Shown one piece after another: positions 8,465-16,604 of a stretch of 35,042 bases of DNA. A model generated the notes under the pieces. The model had not been told where the DNA came from and ran no database searches. It was given only the letters and a program-made list of their open reading frames with translations. A program made the position numbers and the translations under genes. Origin of the DNA: Bacteroidota bacterium (GTDB lineage: Bacteria > Bacteroidota > Bacteroidia > Chitinophagales > Saprospiraceae); assembly GCA_029567325.1 (NCBI GenBank), contig JAKQLF010000117.1, positions 1 to 35,042 on the forward strand, given 5' to 3'. How positions within the stretch are numbered: position 1 is the first letter of the stretch; each line of letters begins with the position of its first letter.

Positions 8465-9943
8465 ATGCTCATCCCATCAAAATTAAGCCAAAAAGGGCTG
8501 ATTCAAGATCCATATGAACTATTTATGGGCGAAAAAAGTCAATTATTTCTCAAAAAATTGGAAGCTGAAGAGCATTTAAATGATAGAATCATCGAACAAA
8601 TCATCTATGGTAATACAGATAATAGCCAAACCTATAGAAAACTAAAGTCAAGATTCCGTCGCCGACTTATTGATGAGATATATTATGGGACTTTTGAAAA
8701 ATACAACACTGGAGTTAGAAATCAAACAATGGCCCTTTTACTGAAACAATTCTCAGTAGCAATGGCCTTAAAACTTGATTTATTTACTAATGCATACATA
8801 TATACGATCAAAGAAATTCACACAAAAGCAAAAAAATTTGATTTGACGATGATATCACAACTTACTGTTCATGAACTATTTTACTATTATGCCTTTGTAA
8901 ACCCAGATAAAAAATTGATGTTACAATATAAGACAGAAAAAGAAAAGGTCGCAGAACAAGTTGTTTATTCTGATAGGGCTGAGGTTATAAATGGTGAATT
9001 GTCCTATATTTTTACCCAAGAAAAATATAATCCTTCAAAAGAAAACAGAATTATCATACGAGACCGTATCCAGGAAATAAATGAACTTTCAAAACTTAGT
9101 GACAATTTCACACTAAATGTATACAAATATGATTTAAGTTACTATTATTATTTAGTAGAAAAGAAATACGAAGAACTATTGATACTCAGTGAAGAAGCAA
9201 AGATTTACTATGACAAGAAACAAATTCTTGATAAATTTTTTAAATGGAGTCAGGAATCCAATAAAATATATGCGCTCATTTTACTTAAAAGATATGAAAA
9301 AGCGGAGCTAGCTATAGAATCTACCTTTTCCTGGCTTACTCTAGGAGTTCGGGCATGGTTTTACCTCAGCGATTTTTTATTTATCTGTTATACTATGCAA
9401 TCCAAATTTGAAAGTGCAGCAGATTTAGTAAATAAAGTCCTTACTCAACCGTCGCTTAAAAATTTTACTTTTGAAATCACCCAATGGGAAAGTAGATTTA
9501 TTTTGTTGTCTTTACTGGCATCTGAGTCAAAAGTACAAGAAAAGTTTTCTGAAGTTAACTACAAACTAACACCACAGCGTTTCCTAAAAAAACACAGTGA
9601 TTTGTTGAAAGATAAGAAGGCAATGAACCTGACTTATCGTATTATAGAAATTGCTTTCTATATCAAAAACAACAAAATGGGCAAAGTTATAGATATTATA
9701 GAAAACCTTGGCCAGTTCAAGTATAAATACCTCAGAGACAATGATACATATCGTGCCCAATGTTTCATCAGGTTATTGGAGGTTTTGGCAAAATCAAACT
9801 TTCATCCTGTTAGAGTAAATTACCTTGCAGAGCCAATTTTAAAAAAGATGAAAACAAAAGAAGCAATAATATCAAGCGAAAATGCATATGCTGAAATTTT
9901 GCCATTTGAAGAAATCTGGCAAAGACTCATCAAACTTTTATAG
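8465..9943 (+). CDS. Unrecognised helical protein, TPR-like
   Basis: Protein of 492 aa that I do not recognise. It has no signal peptide or membrane span and is therefore probably cytoplasmic. It is rich in K, L, I and Y, with alternating amphipathic helices and several repeated two-helix patterns, such as 'YYYLVEKKYEELLILSEEAK' near residues 226-245 and 'IYALILLKRYEKAELAIEST' near 267-286, resembling degenerate TPR scaffolds. An N-terminal basic patch contains 'KLKSRFRRRLIDEIYYG'. The ATG at 8465 gives the whole frame. The stop is 9 bp before the GTG of an SF1 helicase, so the two are almost certainly one transcript. A scaffold or partner for the helicase is possible but is only inferred from position. 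Confidence 0.8.
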   Translation: MLIPSKLSQKGLIQDPYELFMGEKSQLFLKKLEAEEHLNDRIIEQIIYGNTDNSQTYRKLKSRFRRRLIDEIYYGTFEKYNTGVRNQTMALLLKQFSVAMALKLDLFTNAYIYTIKEIHTKAKKFDLTMISQLTVHELFYYYAFVNPDKKLMLQYKTEKEKVAEQVVYSDRAEVINGELSYIFTQEKYNPSKENRIIIRDRIQEINELSKLSDNFTLNVYKYDLSYYYYLVEKKYEELLILSEEAKIYYDKKQILDKFFKWSQESNKIYALILLKRYEKAELAIESTFSWLTLGVRAWFYLSDFLFICYTMQSKFESAADLVNKVLTQPSLKNFTFEITQWESRFILLSLLASESKVQEKFSEVNYKLTPQRFLKKHSDLLKDKKAMNLTYRIIEIAFYIKNNKMGKVIDIIENLGQFKYKYLRDNDTYRAQCFIRLLEVLAKSNFHPVRVNYLAEPILKKMKTKEAIISSENAYAEILPFEEIWQRLIKLL

Positions 9944-9952
9944 CAGATTTTT

Positions 9953-11851
9953 GTGAAGGACAGATATCAAATTCTTTTGGATGCCATTGAATTCGAAAGA
10001 AAAGAAGAAGAATTATTTTTTAAGAGTATGAATGCGTCTACTCCGATCAAACAAAGAGTGGCGGCAGGTTTTGCTTGGTACCCAGTTGATGTACTTTCTA
10101 CTCGGTACACAGTTGGAGAGTATCTTGAAATAGAAATTTCCAGAAAACCTGGAGACAGCGGCAGTCACAAAATGAAGGAAGGAGCTGGCGTAAACCTATT
10201 CTTCAATGTTGGCAGCGATAAAACTGAATTTGGCGGCATCATATCCTTTGTTAGAAAAGAAAAAATGCGCGTCATCTTGCGAAACGATGCAATAGACAAA
10301 GACGACATTCCAGAAAAAGGCTTGGCCGGAGTTGAGTTGGTTTATGATGCAAGACCTTACATCATCATGCATAAGACCATAAATACCGTCCGAGATAGTA
10401 AAGATGAATACATCAAAATATTACGAGAGGGTATAAGAAATACCTCTTTACTTTTGAATAAGGGTGGAGAGGAAATTGAAGTAAATGTAGACCAATTGCC
10501 TCCATACCTCAATCCTTCCCAAAAAACAGCCATCAGGGCTTGTATAGGTGTGGAATCCATTGGTATCATTCATGGGCCTCCTGGTACCGGGAAGACTACC
10601 ACACTCACCGCTTTGGTGAAAGCCCTTTCAAAAACAGAGAAAAGAATCCTTGTCTGCGCACCATCCAATAATGCGGTGGATTTATTGGCAGAGAGAATTT
10701 CGGAATTGCAAATTGATACCATTCGCATTGGCAACATTACCAGGATTGGTGACAAAGTCATGCATTTGACATTGGAGGATAAACTCAAAAATCATGGAGA
10801 TTGGTCACACATCAAAAAGGTAAAAATACAAGCCGACGAAGCCGAAAAAATGTCTTCAAAATATCGTAGAAGCTTTGGCCAAGTAGAACGCGAAGAACGA
10901 TTTGCTTACAAGAAAGAAGCCCGAGAATTGAGAAAATGGGCTCGGGAATTGGAATATAAATTAACAAGAGAAATTGTAGGAAATGCAAAAGTGGTTGTAT
11001 CTACATTGATTGGTGCCGCACATCCAGACATAGACGACCTATATTTCGACACGGTCATCATTGATGAAGCTAGCCAAGCTTTGGAACCAGAATCTTGGGT
11101 CGCTATGATCAAAGGCAAACGGACCATTTTGGCGGGAGATCATAAACAACTTCCTCCAACTGTAAAAAGCAGAAATGCTGCGCAACTAGGTTTGGAAACA
11201 ACACTTTTGGACATTCTCACCCTGGTAATCCACGATAGTTACCTACTCAACACACAGTACAGAATGAATGATACCATTTTAGGGTTTTCAAACCAAATGT
11301 TTTACAATGGCAAGTTGTTATCTAGTGAAAAAGTTGCCAACCGGCTACTAAGATCTTTAGCACCGCTCACCTTGATTGACACTTCAGGTACTGGATTTGA
11401 AGAAGTCATTGGTCAAGAAAACAGAAGTTATAAAAATGACGGTGAGTTTTTTCTGATGCGGGAACACATTTTGGCAAATAAAGAAAACTTGTTGGGTGCA
11501 TCCATTGGCGTCATCAGTCCATATGCAGAACAGATCAGAAACCTGAGAATAAGTTTTGAGGAAGAGACAGATTTTAGAAACATAGATTTTGAAATAGACA
11601 CCATCGATGGTTTTCAGGGCCAGGAAAAAGACGTCATTTACATCAGTTTGGTACGATCAAATGACAAAGGAGAAATTGGTTTTTTAGCTGATGAAAGAAG
11701 GTTGAATGTAGCGTTGACCAGAGCAAGATTTGCCTTGATTGTCATTGGCGATGGAAGCACATTGAGCAATCATGGTATTTTTAGTAAATTCTGGGATTAT
11801 GCAGAAGAAAACAAGGCTTTGGAATCAGCCTGGTCTTATATGAGCGGATAA
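9953..11851 (+). CDS. IGHMBP2/UPF1-like SF1 helicase
   Basis: Superfamily 1B DNA/RNA helicase of about 632 aa. Motifs in order: Q motif 'NPSQKTAIRA' (about 187-196), Walker A 'GPPGTGKT' (208-215), Walker B 'VIIDEASQALEPESW', motif III 'AGDHKQLPPTV', motif IV 'NTQYRMN', motif V 'DTIDGFQGQEKDVIYISLVR' and motif VI 'RRLNVALTRAR'. The N-terminal 'QRVAAGFAWYPVDV' segment matches the beta-barrel region of bacterial IGHMBP2-type helicases. It would translocate on or unwind nucleic acid using ATP; the substrate is unknown. The start is GTG at 9953, kept because the helical 'LLDAIEFERKEEELFF' before the first ATG (M26) fits the family N-terminus. It lies 9 bp after the 492-aa gene. Confidence 0.92.
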   Translation: MKDRYQILLDAIEFERKEEELFFKSMNASTPIKQRVAAGFAWYPVDVLSTRYTVGEYLEIEISRKPGDSGSHKMKEGAGVNLFFNVGSDKTEFGGIISFVRKEKMRVILRNDAIDKDDIPEKGLAGVELVYDARPYIIMHKTINTVRDSKDEYIKILREGIRNTSLLLNKGGEEIEVNVDQLPPYLNPSQKTAIRACIGVESIGIIHGPPGTGKTTTLTALVKALSKTEKRILVCAPSNNAVDLLAERISELQIDTIRIGNITRIGDKVMHLTLEDKLKNHGDWSHIKKVKIQADEAEKMSSKYRRSFGQVEREERFAYKKEARELRKWARELEYKLTREIVGNAKVVVSTLIGAAHPDIDDLYFDTVIIDEASQALEPESWVAMIKGKRTILAGDHKQLPPTVKSRNAAQLGLETTLLDILTLVIHDSYLLNTQYRMNDTILGFSNQMFYNGKLLSSEKVANRLLRSLAPLTLIDTSGTGFEEVIGQENRSYKNDGEFFLMREHILANKENLLGASIGVISPYAEQIRNLRISFEEETDFRNIDFEIDTIDGFQGQEKDVIYISLVRSNDKGEIGFLADERRLNVALTRARFALIVIGDGSTLSNHGIFSKFWDYAEENKALESAWSYMSG

Positions 11852-11861
11852 ATAAAATTCT

Positions 11862-12027
11862 ATATACCAATCGGAAATGAATTTGACCATTTTCTTGTTG
11901 CAAATTTAATCGATATCTTCATCGATCAATTTCGCCAGAGCTTAGGCTATGCCTCAATTTCTCTCTTCGATCTCGATCAAATTTTCTGCACAACAATTCT
12001 GGTCAATCCATATTCCGTTTGGTATAT
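11862..12027. mobile_element. Fold-back, MITE-like element
   Basis: A 166-bp imperfect palindrome fills most of the 198-bp gap between two convergent genes. The outer termini ATATACCAA (11862-11870) and TTGGTATAT (12019-12027) are perfect inverted repeats. Homology continues inward (CGGAA/TTCCG, TTGACCA/TGGTCAA, an AATTTRATCGA block) to a central AGGCTATGCCT. If the element proper is TACCAA...TTGGTA, it is flanked by TA on both sides, as expected for IS630/Tc1-type insertion. No ORF is present. It may also act as a bidirectional terminator for the convergent helicase and DUF2279 genes. Confidence 0.65.
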
Positions 12028-12049
12028 TTATTAAACTTATCGAAATTCC

Positions 12050-13060
12050 CTACCAAAACAGGAGATGAAAACGCCACTCTCCCCCACTGTATTCAATAGC
12101 CGGGGATGGAGTTTTGAAAATATTCAGACCGTCTAATAAGCCATTGATCAAGTGACTTTTGGTTCTTACTTTATGAAAATTTACATCCAGAGCCAGATAA
12201 TATTGCCTTTGTCGTTTCACCTGATTGCTTATATCAAATGAAACACCAGTTGCCTCATTTGTCCACTGATTATTGAATCCACCGAATAAACCACTGGCCC
12301 CATACCCAAATGCCACGTTTAGCCATTTGGGCCAAATAACTGGCTTCCCTAAAATTTCATGTACATCAATAGATGCCCAGTAAGTTTGTACATTATAGTC
12401 TTTCAAAGCCCTCTCCAAAGCGTTTGTACCAAATAAATCATCTGCACGTTCTTCAAGACTGGTTGTAGTAGAGTTATCTGATGAGAAAATGGGTGCTTTG
12501 CTATAAGTTACAGGTAAACTTGACTCCTTAATGATGATGTATTGGTGATCCCACAAACTTTCTTGAAGCACAAAAAGAGATGTCCCTCCTACATTGGCAG
12601 CTACGTCCTTCAAAGAAAAACCCCATTTAGAACTAAAACCGTCCATGGTCTCTATGGTCGTTTGCACCAAAGTCGAAATGGCTGCTGCCGTATATAAAGA
12701 AGGTGTTTTTTTGAGACCTGTCCATCTTGCAACTTGATATGAATACGCAGTTTGAAAATAGGCAGAAAACAGGTGGCCAGCTTTATCCATTTGCAACCAC
12801 TCTTTGCCGTCATCAAATAATCTGAAATCACCTTTTGGAAAATCTTTATACCAAGAATTGTATAAACCATAGCTAAATCCCCCATACATCGTTACTCCAA
12901 GGCCAGCCATGCCGTAAAACCTTTTCTTATTGAGCTCAGGACTTGGTTGAAAAAAAGAAACTTTTGCTGGTCCGGTTAAGGAATCTGCCAAAGTGACCGC
13001 TTGACCCAAGGCCAAAGTTTTCATCACTATAAGGACAAGAATGATATTCCACTTCAACAT
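12050..13060 (-). CDS. DUF2279 periplasmic/outer-membrane protein
   Basis: Exported protein of 336 aa. An N-terminal signal peptide ('LVLIVMKTLALGQA') is cleaved after ALGQA or nearby. The family core is 'KEWLQMDKAGHLFSAYFQT', followed by membrane-spanning or amphipathic segments 'TAAAISTLVQTTIETMDGFS' and 'FSLKDVAANVGGTSLFVLQE'. This is the DUF2279 pattern, widespread in Bacteroidota envelopes and without a defined function. The C-terminal half has alternating aromatic residues and ends in 'WRFHLLFW', with a terminal aromatic residue as in outer-membrane barrel proteins. It is divergent from the thioredoxin gene and convergent with the helicase. Confidence 0.82.
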   Translation of the reverse strand: MLKWNIILVLIVMKTLALGQAVTLADSLTGPAKVSFFQPSPELNKKRFYGMAGLGVTMYGGFSYGLYNSWYKDFPKGDFRLFDDGKEWLQMDKAGHLFSAYFQTAYSYQVARWTGLKKTPSLYTAAAISTLVQTTIETMDGFSSKWGFSLKDVAANVGGTSLFVLQESLWDHQYIIIKESSLPVTYSKAPIFSSDNSTTTSLEERADDLFGTNALERALKDYNVQTYWASIDVHEILGKPVIWPKWLNVAFGYGASGLFGGFNNQWTNEATGVSFDISNQVKRQRQYYLALDVNFHKVRTKSHLINGLLDGLNIFKTPSPAIEYSGGEWRFHLLFW

Positions 13061-13168
13061 AATGGCAAAATTAATATTAACTAAACGTCAAACTGACTCT
13101 AATTGGAGATTTAATTAAAATAAAACAGTAATATTGCTCAAAATTTAAAATAACGGATTTATAAATAA

Positions 13169-13711
13169 ATGATTTCCAAATTATTAAACATTGCACTCAT
13201 CATTTTAATAGCTGGTCTGATTGGCAATTATATTTATAAACTACCTAAATTCAGTAAGGGAAATGAGGTTCCTGCCCCAAGTATTATATTTAAGGATGGA
13301 ACACATTTCAATATTGATTCTATAAATAATAAATACATTTTGCTACATTTTTGGGGGTCTTGGTGTGCAACCTGCAGGAGAAAAAACCCAGAATTGGTTT
13401 CTATGTATAAAACCTATTTAGATGAAAATACCATTGACCCCAAATTTATGATATTGAGCATTGCCTTGGAGAAAAATCTGGATCAATATGAAGCTGCCGT
13501 GGGAATGGACAGTATTTTTTGGGATACACAAATAGTTGAAAAAGAATTATTTAAATCTGAAATCGCCAAACTTTATGGCATCAGAGAGATACCAACAACC
13601 TATTTAATTGGCCCTGATAAAAAAGTTTTGATGATAAATCCCAAAATTTCAAAATTGAAACATTTTGTCCAAAACATTGATTCAACCAGTCAACAAGGAC
13701 AAATTGACTAA
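13169..13711 (+). CDS. TlpA-like thiol-disulfide oxidoreductase
   Basis: Membrane-tethered thioredoxin-fold protein of 180 aa. An uncleaved N-terminal anchor spans residues 4-23, followed by 'VPAPSIIFKDGTHFNIDS' and 'YILLHFWGSWCATCRRKNPE', with the redox pair C66-x-x-C69 (CATC). The conserved cis-proline loop is 'IREIPTTYLIGPDKKV'. It is predicted to sit on the periplasmic face and to reduce or rearrange disulfides of exported proteins or cytochromes. The insert between strands is typical of the TlpA/ResA group. It lies alone, 117 bp upstream of grpE on the same strand. Confidence 0.85.
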   Translation: MISKLLNIALIILIAGLIGNYIYKLPKFSKGNEVPAPSIIFKDGTHFNIDSINNKYILLHFWGSWCATCRRKNPELVSMYKTYLDENTIDPKFMILSIALEKNLDQYEAAVGMDSIFWDTQIVEKELFKSEIAKLYGIREIPTTYLIGPDKKVLMINPKISKLKHFVQNIDSTSQQGQID

Positions 13712-13745
13712 GATTGGCTTTGTTTATTGACATTTTGACCGACTG

Positions 13746-13759
13746 TTGCCACATGGCAA
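13746..13759. promoter_or_regulatory. Short inverted repeat upstream of grpE
   Basis: TTGCC-acat-GGCAA lies between the thioredoxin stop and grpE, about 70 bp upstream of the grpE ATG. It could be an operator for the chaperone operon or a weak hairpin ending the upstream transcript. It lacks a U-run and does not match the CIRCE element of HrcA. Confidence 0.25.
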
Positions 13760-13827
13760 GACTATTGATATATCAGCGGTTGGTATAACCAATAAAAGAT
13801 TATTTAATCACTTATAAATCTGAAGAA

Positions 13828-14382
13828 ATGACATTTGATCCTCTTGCAGAAGAAAATGAAATGAACAATACAGAAGAAATAAATCAAACGACTGATCAAG
13901 AGATTACTGAAAACATGGTAGAAACTCAAGAACAGGAGATTGCCAACTTGAAGTCTCAAATTGATGAATTGAAGGATAAACACCTCAGGTTATTTGCAGA
14001 ATTTGACAATTATCGCAAAAGAACCATGAAGGAAAGCTTAGAAATTAGACAGACAGCAGCCAAAGACACCATTATTTCTTTATTAACAGTTTTGGATGAT
14101 TTTGAAAGAGCAAAAAAAGCAGCTGAAATTCCAGGGTCTTCAGAGGTTTTTCCTGAAGGTGTAAACCTTGTTTTCCATAAATTATTTTCTACACTTACGG
14201 CAAAAGGGCTAAAGGTTATGGAAAGCACTGGAAAAGAATTTAATGCTGAATTTCATGAAGCCATCACAGAAATACCTGCCCCATCTGATGATTTAAAAGG
14301 TAAGGTCATTGATACAGTTGAGAATGGTTACTTTTTAAACGATAAAATAATCCGATACGCCAAGGTCGTAGTTGGAAAATAA
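13828..14382 (+). CDS. grpE: Nucleotide exchange factor GrpE
   Basis: GrpE of 184 aa, the cochaperone that releases ADP from DnaK. The acidic, disordered N-terminus is followed by a long coiled coil ('QEIANLKSQIDELKDKHLRL', about residues 36-60). The family core is 'FAEFDNYRKRTMKESLEI'. The C-terminal beta domain includes 'FNAEFHEAITEIPAP', 'GKVIDTVENGYFLND' and the hallmark ending 'IIRYAKVVVGK'. The start is ATG 13828, preceded by the purine-rich GAAGAA; an internal ATG at 13861 is possible because the first residues are poorly conserved. The stop is 6 bp before dnaJ, so the genes form an operon. Confidence 0.95.
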   Translation: MTFDPLAEENEMNNTEEINQTTDQEITENMVETQEQEIANLKSQIDELKDKHLRLFAEFDNYRKRTMKESLEIRQTAAKDTIISLLTVLDDFERAKKAAEIPGSSEVFPEGVNLVFHKLFSTLTAKGLKVMESTGKEFNAEFHEAITEIPAPSDDLKGKVIDTVENGYFLNDKIIRYAKVVVGK

Positions 14383-14388
14383 GAATAT

Positions 14389-15543
14389 ATGGCAAAGAGA
14401 GATTTTTACGAGGTACTCGGTGTCACTAAATCCGCTGATGCAGATACCATCAAAAAGGCTTACCGTAAAGTAGCCATGCAATATCACCCCGATCGCAATC
14501 CAGATAATAAAGAAGCTGAGGAAAAATTTAAAGAAGCTGCTGAAGCTTATGAAATCCTCTCTGATGGCGATAAGAAAGCCCGATATGACCGCTATGGACA
14601 TGCAGGAGTTGATCCCAACATGGGAGGTGGAGGATTCAGAGGAGGCAGCATGAATATGGAAGACATCTTTGCTGATGTGTTTGGCGCTGAAGGAAGTCCA
14701 TTTGAGAGCTTTTTTGGAGGTGGCGGCGGAAGAACATCTGCAGGAGGCCAAAAAGGTGCCAACTTACGCATCAAAGTATCGATGACTTTGGAAGAAATTG
14801 AGTCTGGTGTTAAAAAGAAAATAAAGGTCAAAAAACAATCCACTTGTCAAACTTGTGGTGGATCAGGAGCAAAGGACAGTAAAAGTATGAACACATGCGG
14901 CACTTGTCAAGGTTCTGGGTATGTGAAAATGATCAAAGAGACCTTTATGGGTAGAATGGCGACGACATCCGTTTGTCCAACCTGTCAAGGAAAGGGCAAA
15001 ACTATTTCTGCGCATTGTTCAAGCTGTCGTGGAGAAGGAGTGACACTTAATGAAGAAATCATAGAACTGGAAATTCCTGCTGGTGTAGAAGACGGCATGC
15101 AATTATCTATGCGAGGCAATGGCAATGCTGGTAAAAATGGCGGACCTGCTGGTGATTTATTGATAACTGTCGAAGAAACTCCTCATGAATTCTTTACAAG
15201 AGATGGTCAAAACATCATCTACGATTTGTACCTCAATTTTGCAGACGCAGCGCTGGGTACTTCCGTAGAAATTCCGACCATCGATGGCAAAGCCAAAATA
15301 AAAATCCCTGAAGGTACACAAGCAGGCAAATTACTAAGGTTGAAAGGAAAAGGACTTCCATCTGTGCAATCATATGGCAAAGGCGACCAATTGATCAATG
15401 TCAATATTTGGACTCCCAAAAAAGTCAATGACGAAGAGCGTAAAATTCTGGAAAGAATCAAGGACATGCCCAATTTTCAACCCAATCCTTCTAAAGAAGA
15501 TAAAGGCTTCATAGATCGCATGAAAGATTTTTTCAAGGGATGA
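14389..15543 (+). CDS. dnaJ: Chaperone DnaJ
   Basis: Type I DnaJ (Hsp40) of 384 aa. The J domain has the HPD motif at 33-35 ('YHPDRNPDN'). A Gly/Phe-rich linker runs from about 80 to 125. Four CxxCxGxG zinc-binding repeats are visible: [24 protein letters not shown] and CSSCRGEG. The C-terminal substrate-binding domains include '[19 protein letters not shown]' and '[12 protein letters not shown]'. It stimulates the DnaK ATPase and delivers clients. grpE lies immediately upstream, and the stop codon overlaps the start of gldH by 4 bp (ATGA), so translation is likely coupled. Confidence 0.97.
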   Translation: MAKRDFYEVLGVTKSADADTIKKAYRKVAMQYHPDRNPDNKEAEEKFKEAAEAYEILSDGDKKARYDRYGHAGVDPNMGGGGFRGGSMNMEDIFADVFGAEGSPFESFFGGGGGRTSAGGQKGANLRIKVSMTLEEIESGVKKKIKVKKQSTCQTCGGSGAKDSKSMNTCGTCQGSGYVKMIKETFMGRMATTSVCPTCQGKGKTISAHCSSCRGEGVTLNEEIIELEIPAGVEDGMQLSMRGNGNAGKNGGPAGDLLITVEETPHEFFTRDGQNIIYDLYLNFADAALGTSVEIPTIDGKAKIKIPEGTQAGKLLRLKGKGLPSVQSYGKGDQLINVNIWTPKKVNDEERKILERIKDMPNFQPNPSKEDKGFIDRMKDFFKG

Positions 15544-16040
15544 TTAAAAATATAAGATATCAACATAACAAACAAAAGTGGACAATGCTATTGACAATGT
15601 CTACTTTTGTTTTTTTAATCTCTTGCAACAATAATGTTGTATATCAAGGTAATTACCCAATAGAATCTCAACAATTAACTTATGCTGACTCCGTAGAGTT
15701 TGCATTTGAAATCGAGGATACCTCCAGTACTTATGACCTTGTACTTGGCATCACTTACGATGAAGTTGAATTCCCATATGAAAATTTATATACCACCATC
15801 AATACTTATTTCCCAGATGGCACGCTCATCAACGACTTAGTTTCTTTTGATTTCAGAACCGACAGTGCCATTGAAAATACCACTTGTAAATCAGGAAAAT
15901 GTACCATTCCCATTTACCTTCAAACTGGTATTGGCTTTAATCAAGTAGGAAACTATCGCATTTCATTTATACAAAACAGTCGGGATTCTATTCTGAGGGG
16001 TTTGCACAATTTTGAATTTGAGGTGGTTAGAGCTGAATAG
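15540..16040 (+). CDS. gldH: Gliding motility lipoprotein GldH
   Basis: Lipoprotein of 166 aa. The signal peptide has a long basic n-region and ends in the lipobox FLISC (C29). The mature part matches GldH: '[20 protein letters not shown]', '[18 protein letters not shown]', then '[19 protein letters not shown]' and '[13 protein letters not shown]'. GldH is needed for gliding in Flavobacterium johnsoniae, probably stabilising the motility and type IX secretion machinery in the envelope. An internal pair of cysteines (CKSGKC) is unusual in my experience of the family. The ATG at 15540 overlaps the dnaJ stop by 4 bp; an alternative ATG lies at 15585. The stop is followed immediately by a repeat tract. 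Confidence 0.85.
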   Translation: MIKNIRYQHNKQKWTMLLTMSTFVFLISCNNNVVYQGNYPIESQQLTYADSVEFAFEIEDTSSTYDLVLGITYDEVEFPYENLYTTINTYFPDGTLINDLVSFDFRTDSAIENTTCKSGKCTIPIYLQTGIGFNQVGNYRISFIQNSRDSILRGLHNFEFEVVRAE

Positions 16041-16046
16041 CAGTCA

Positions 16047-16176
16047 GTGGTCAGCTATCAGTTATCAGCTTTTTTGTCGTGAGCTTCGAGCTCCTCGAGC
16101 AGTGAGCTTCGAGTTTTTGAGAATGCCAAAAGATCTGTTTTTATTTTTTTAGCTTGGATGGCTGGCTCCTCCACAC
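16047..16176. repeat. Direct repeat, copy A
   Basis: Starts GTGGTCAGCTATCAG, continues through GAGCTTCGAG and CAGTGAGCTT, and includes the exact segment GAATGCCAAAAGATCTGTTT (16121-16140) before ending TGGCTGGCTCCTCCACAC. It matches copy B at 16322-16450 over most of its length with small insertions and deletions. It begins 6 bp after the gldH stop. Confidence 0.8.
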
Positions 16177-16286
16177 GTATAATGTTGTACCTACGGCACG
16201 AAAGCTTCTTTTTATTTTTTGATGTACCAACAGCTTGTCCCTAGTGGCACAATTTGTCTTTTCTAAAGGTGATTGAATAAAATAAA

Positions 16287-16302
16287 TTCGTGAATTCGTG
16301 GC
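16287..16302 (-). repeat. Dispersed 16-bp module
   Basis: TTCGTGAATTCGTGGC on the plus strand is the exact reverse complement of GCCACGAATTCACGAA at 349-364, and differs by one base from the copy at 211-226. It links the two repeat tracts at opposite ends of a 16-kb interval. Confidence 0.75.
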
Positions 16303-16321
16303 ATCCATTGGCCAGCTATCA

Positions 16322-16450
16322 GTGGTCAGCTTTCAGCTATCAGCAATCATTTTTTTGCAGCGAGCTTCGAGCAGTGAGCTTGGAGTTTTTGAGAATGCCA
16401 AAAGATCTGTTTTTATTATTTTGGAATTGAATGGCTGGGCTCCTACACAC
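16322..16450. repeat. Direct repeat, copy B
   Basis: Second copy of the ~130-bp repeat: GTGGTCAGCTTTCAG, GAGCTTCGAGCAGTGAGCTT, the exact GAATGCCAAAAGATCTGTTT segment and ATGGCTGGGCTCCTACACAC. It starts 275 bp after copy A in the same orientation and begins 19 bp after the 16-bp dispersed module. Confidence 0.8.
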
Positions 16451-16495
16451 TGCGTCTCTGTATATTTTACACTCCCTAAACATTTTAATTCGCAC

Positions 16496-16559
16496 AGACG
16501 CAAGGCCTTGCGTCTCAACTTATTTAATACACGAAACCAAGGGCGAAAGCTTTTCGCCC
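16496..16559. terminator. Two hairpins downstream of convergent genes
   Basis: 16496-16515 is the perfect 20-bp palindrome AGACGCAAGGCCTTGCGTCT. 16541-16559 is GGGCGAAA-gct-TTTCGCCC, an 8-bp stem. Neither has a clean U-run. The second lies about 46 bp beyond the porin stop on the minus strand and about 500 bp beyond gldH on the plus strand, so termination of the porin operon is the more likely role. Confidence 0.4.
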
Positions 16560-16604
16560 CTTCTGTTCTTATCTCCATATTTACAAAAACTGATCTTTCT
16601 ATTT

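Larger units (their letters stand above)
16041..16604. other. Repeat-bearing gap between convergent genes
   Basis: About 560 bases without a supported gene, between gldH (+) and the porin gene (-). It holds a pair of ~130-bp direct repeats (16047-16176 and 16322-16450), a dispersed module shared with 1-430 (16287-16302), a 20-bp perfect palindrome (16496-16515) and a hairpin (16541-16559). Short frames here are products of the repeats. Confidence 0.8.
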
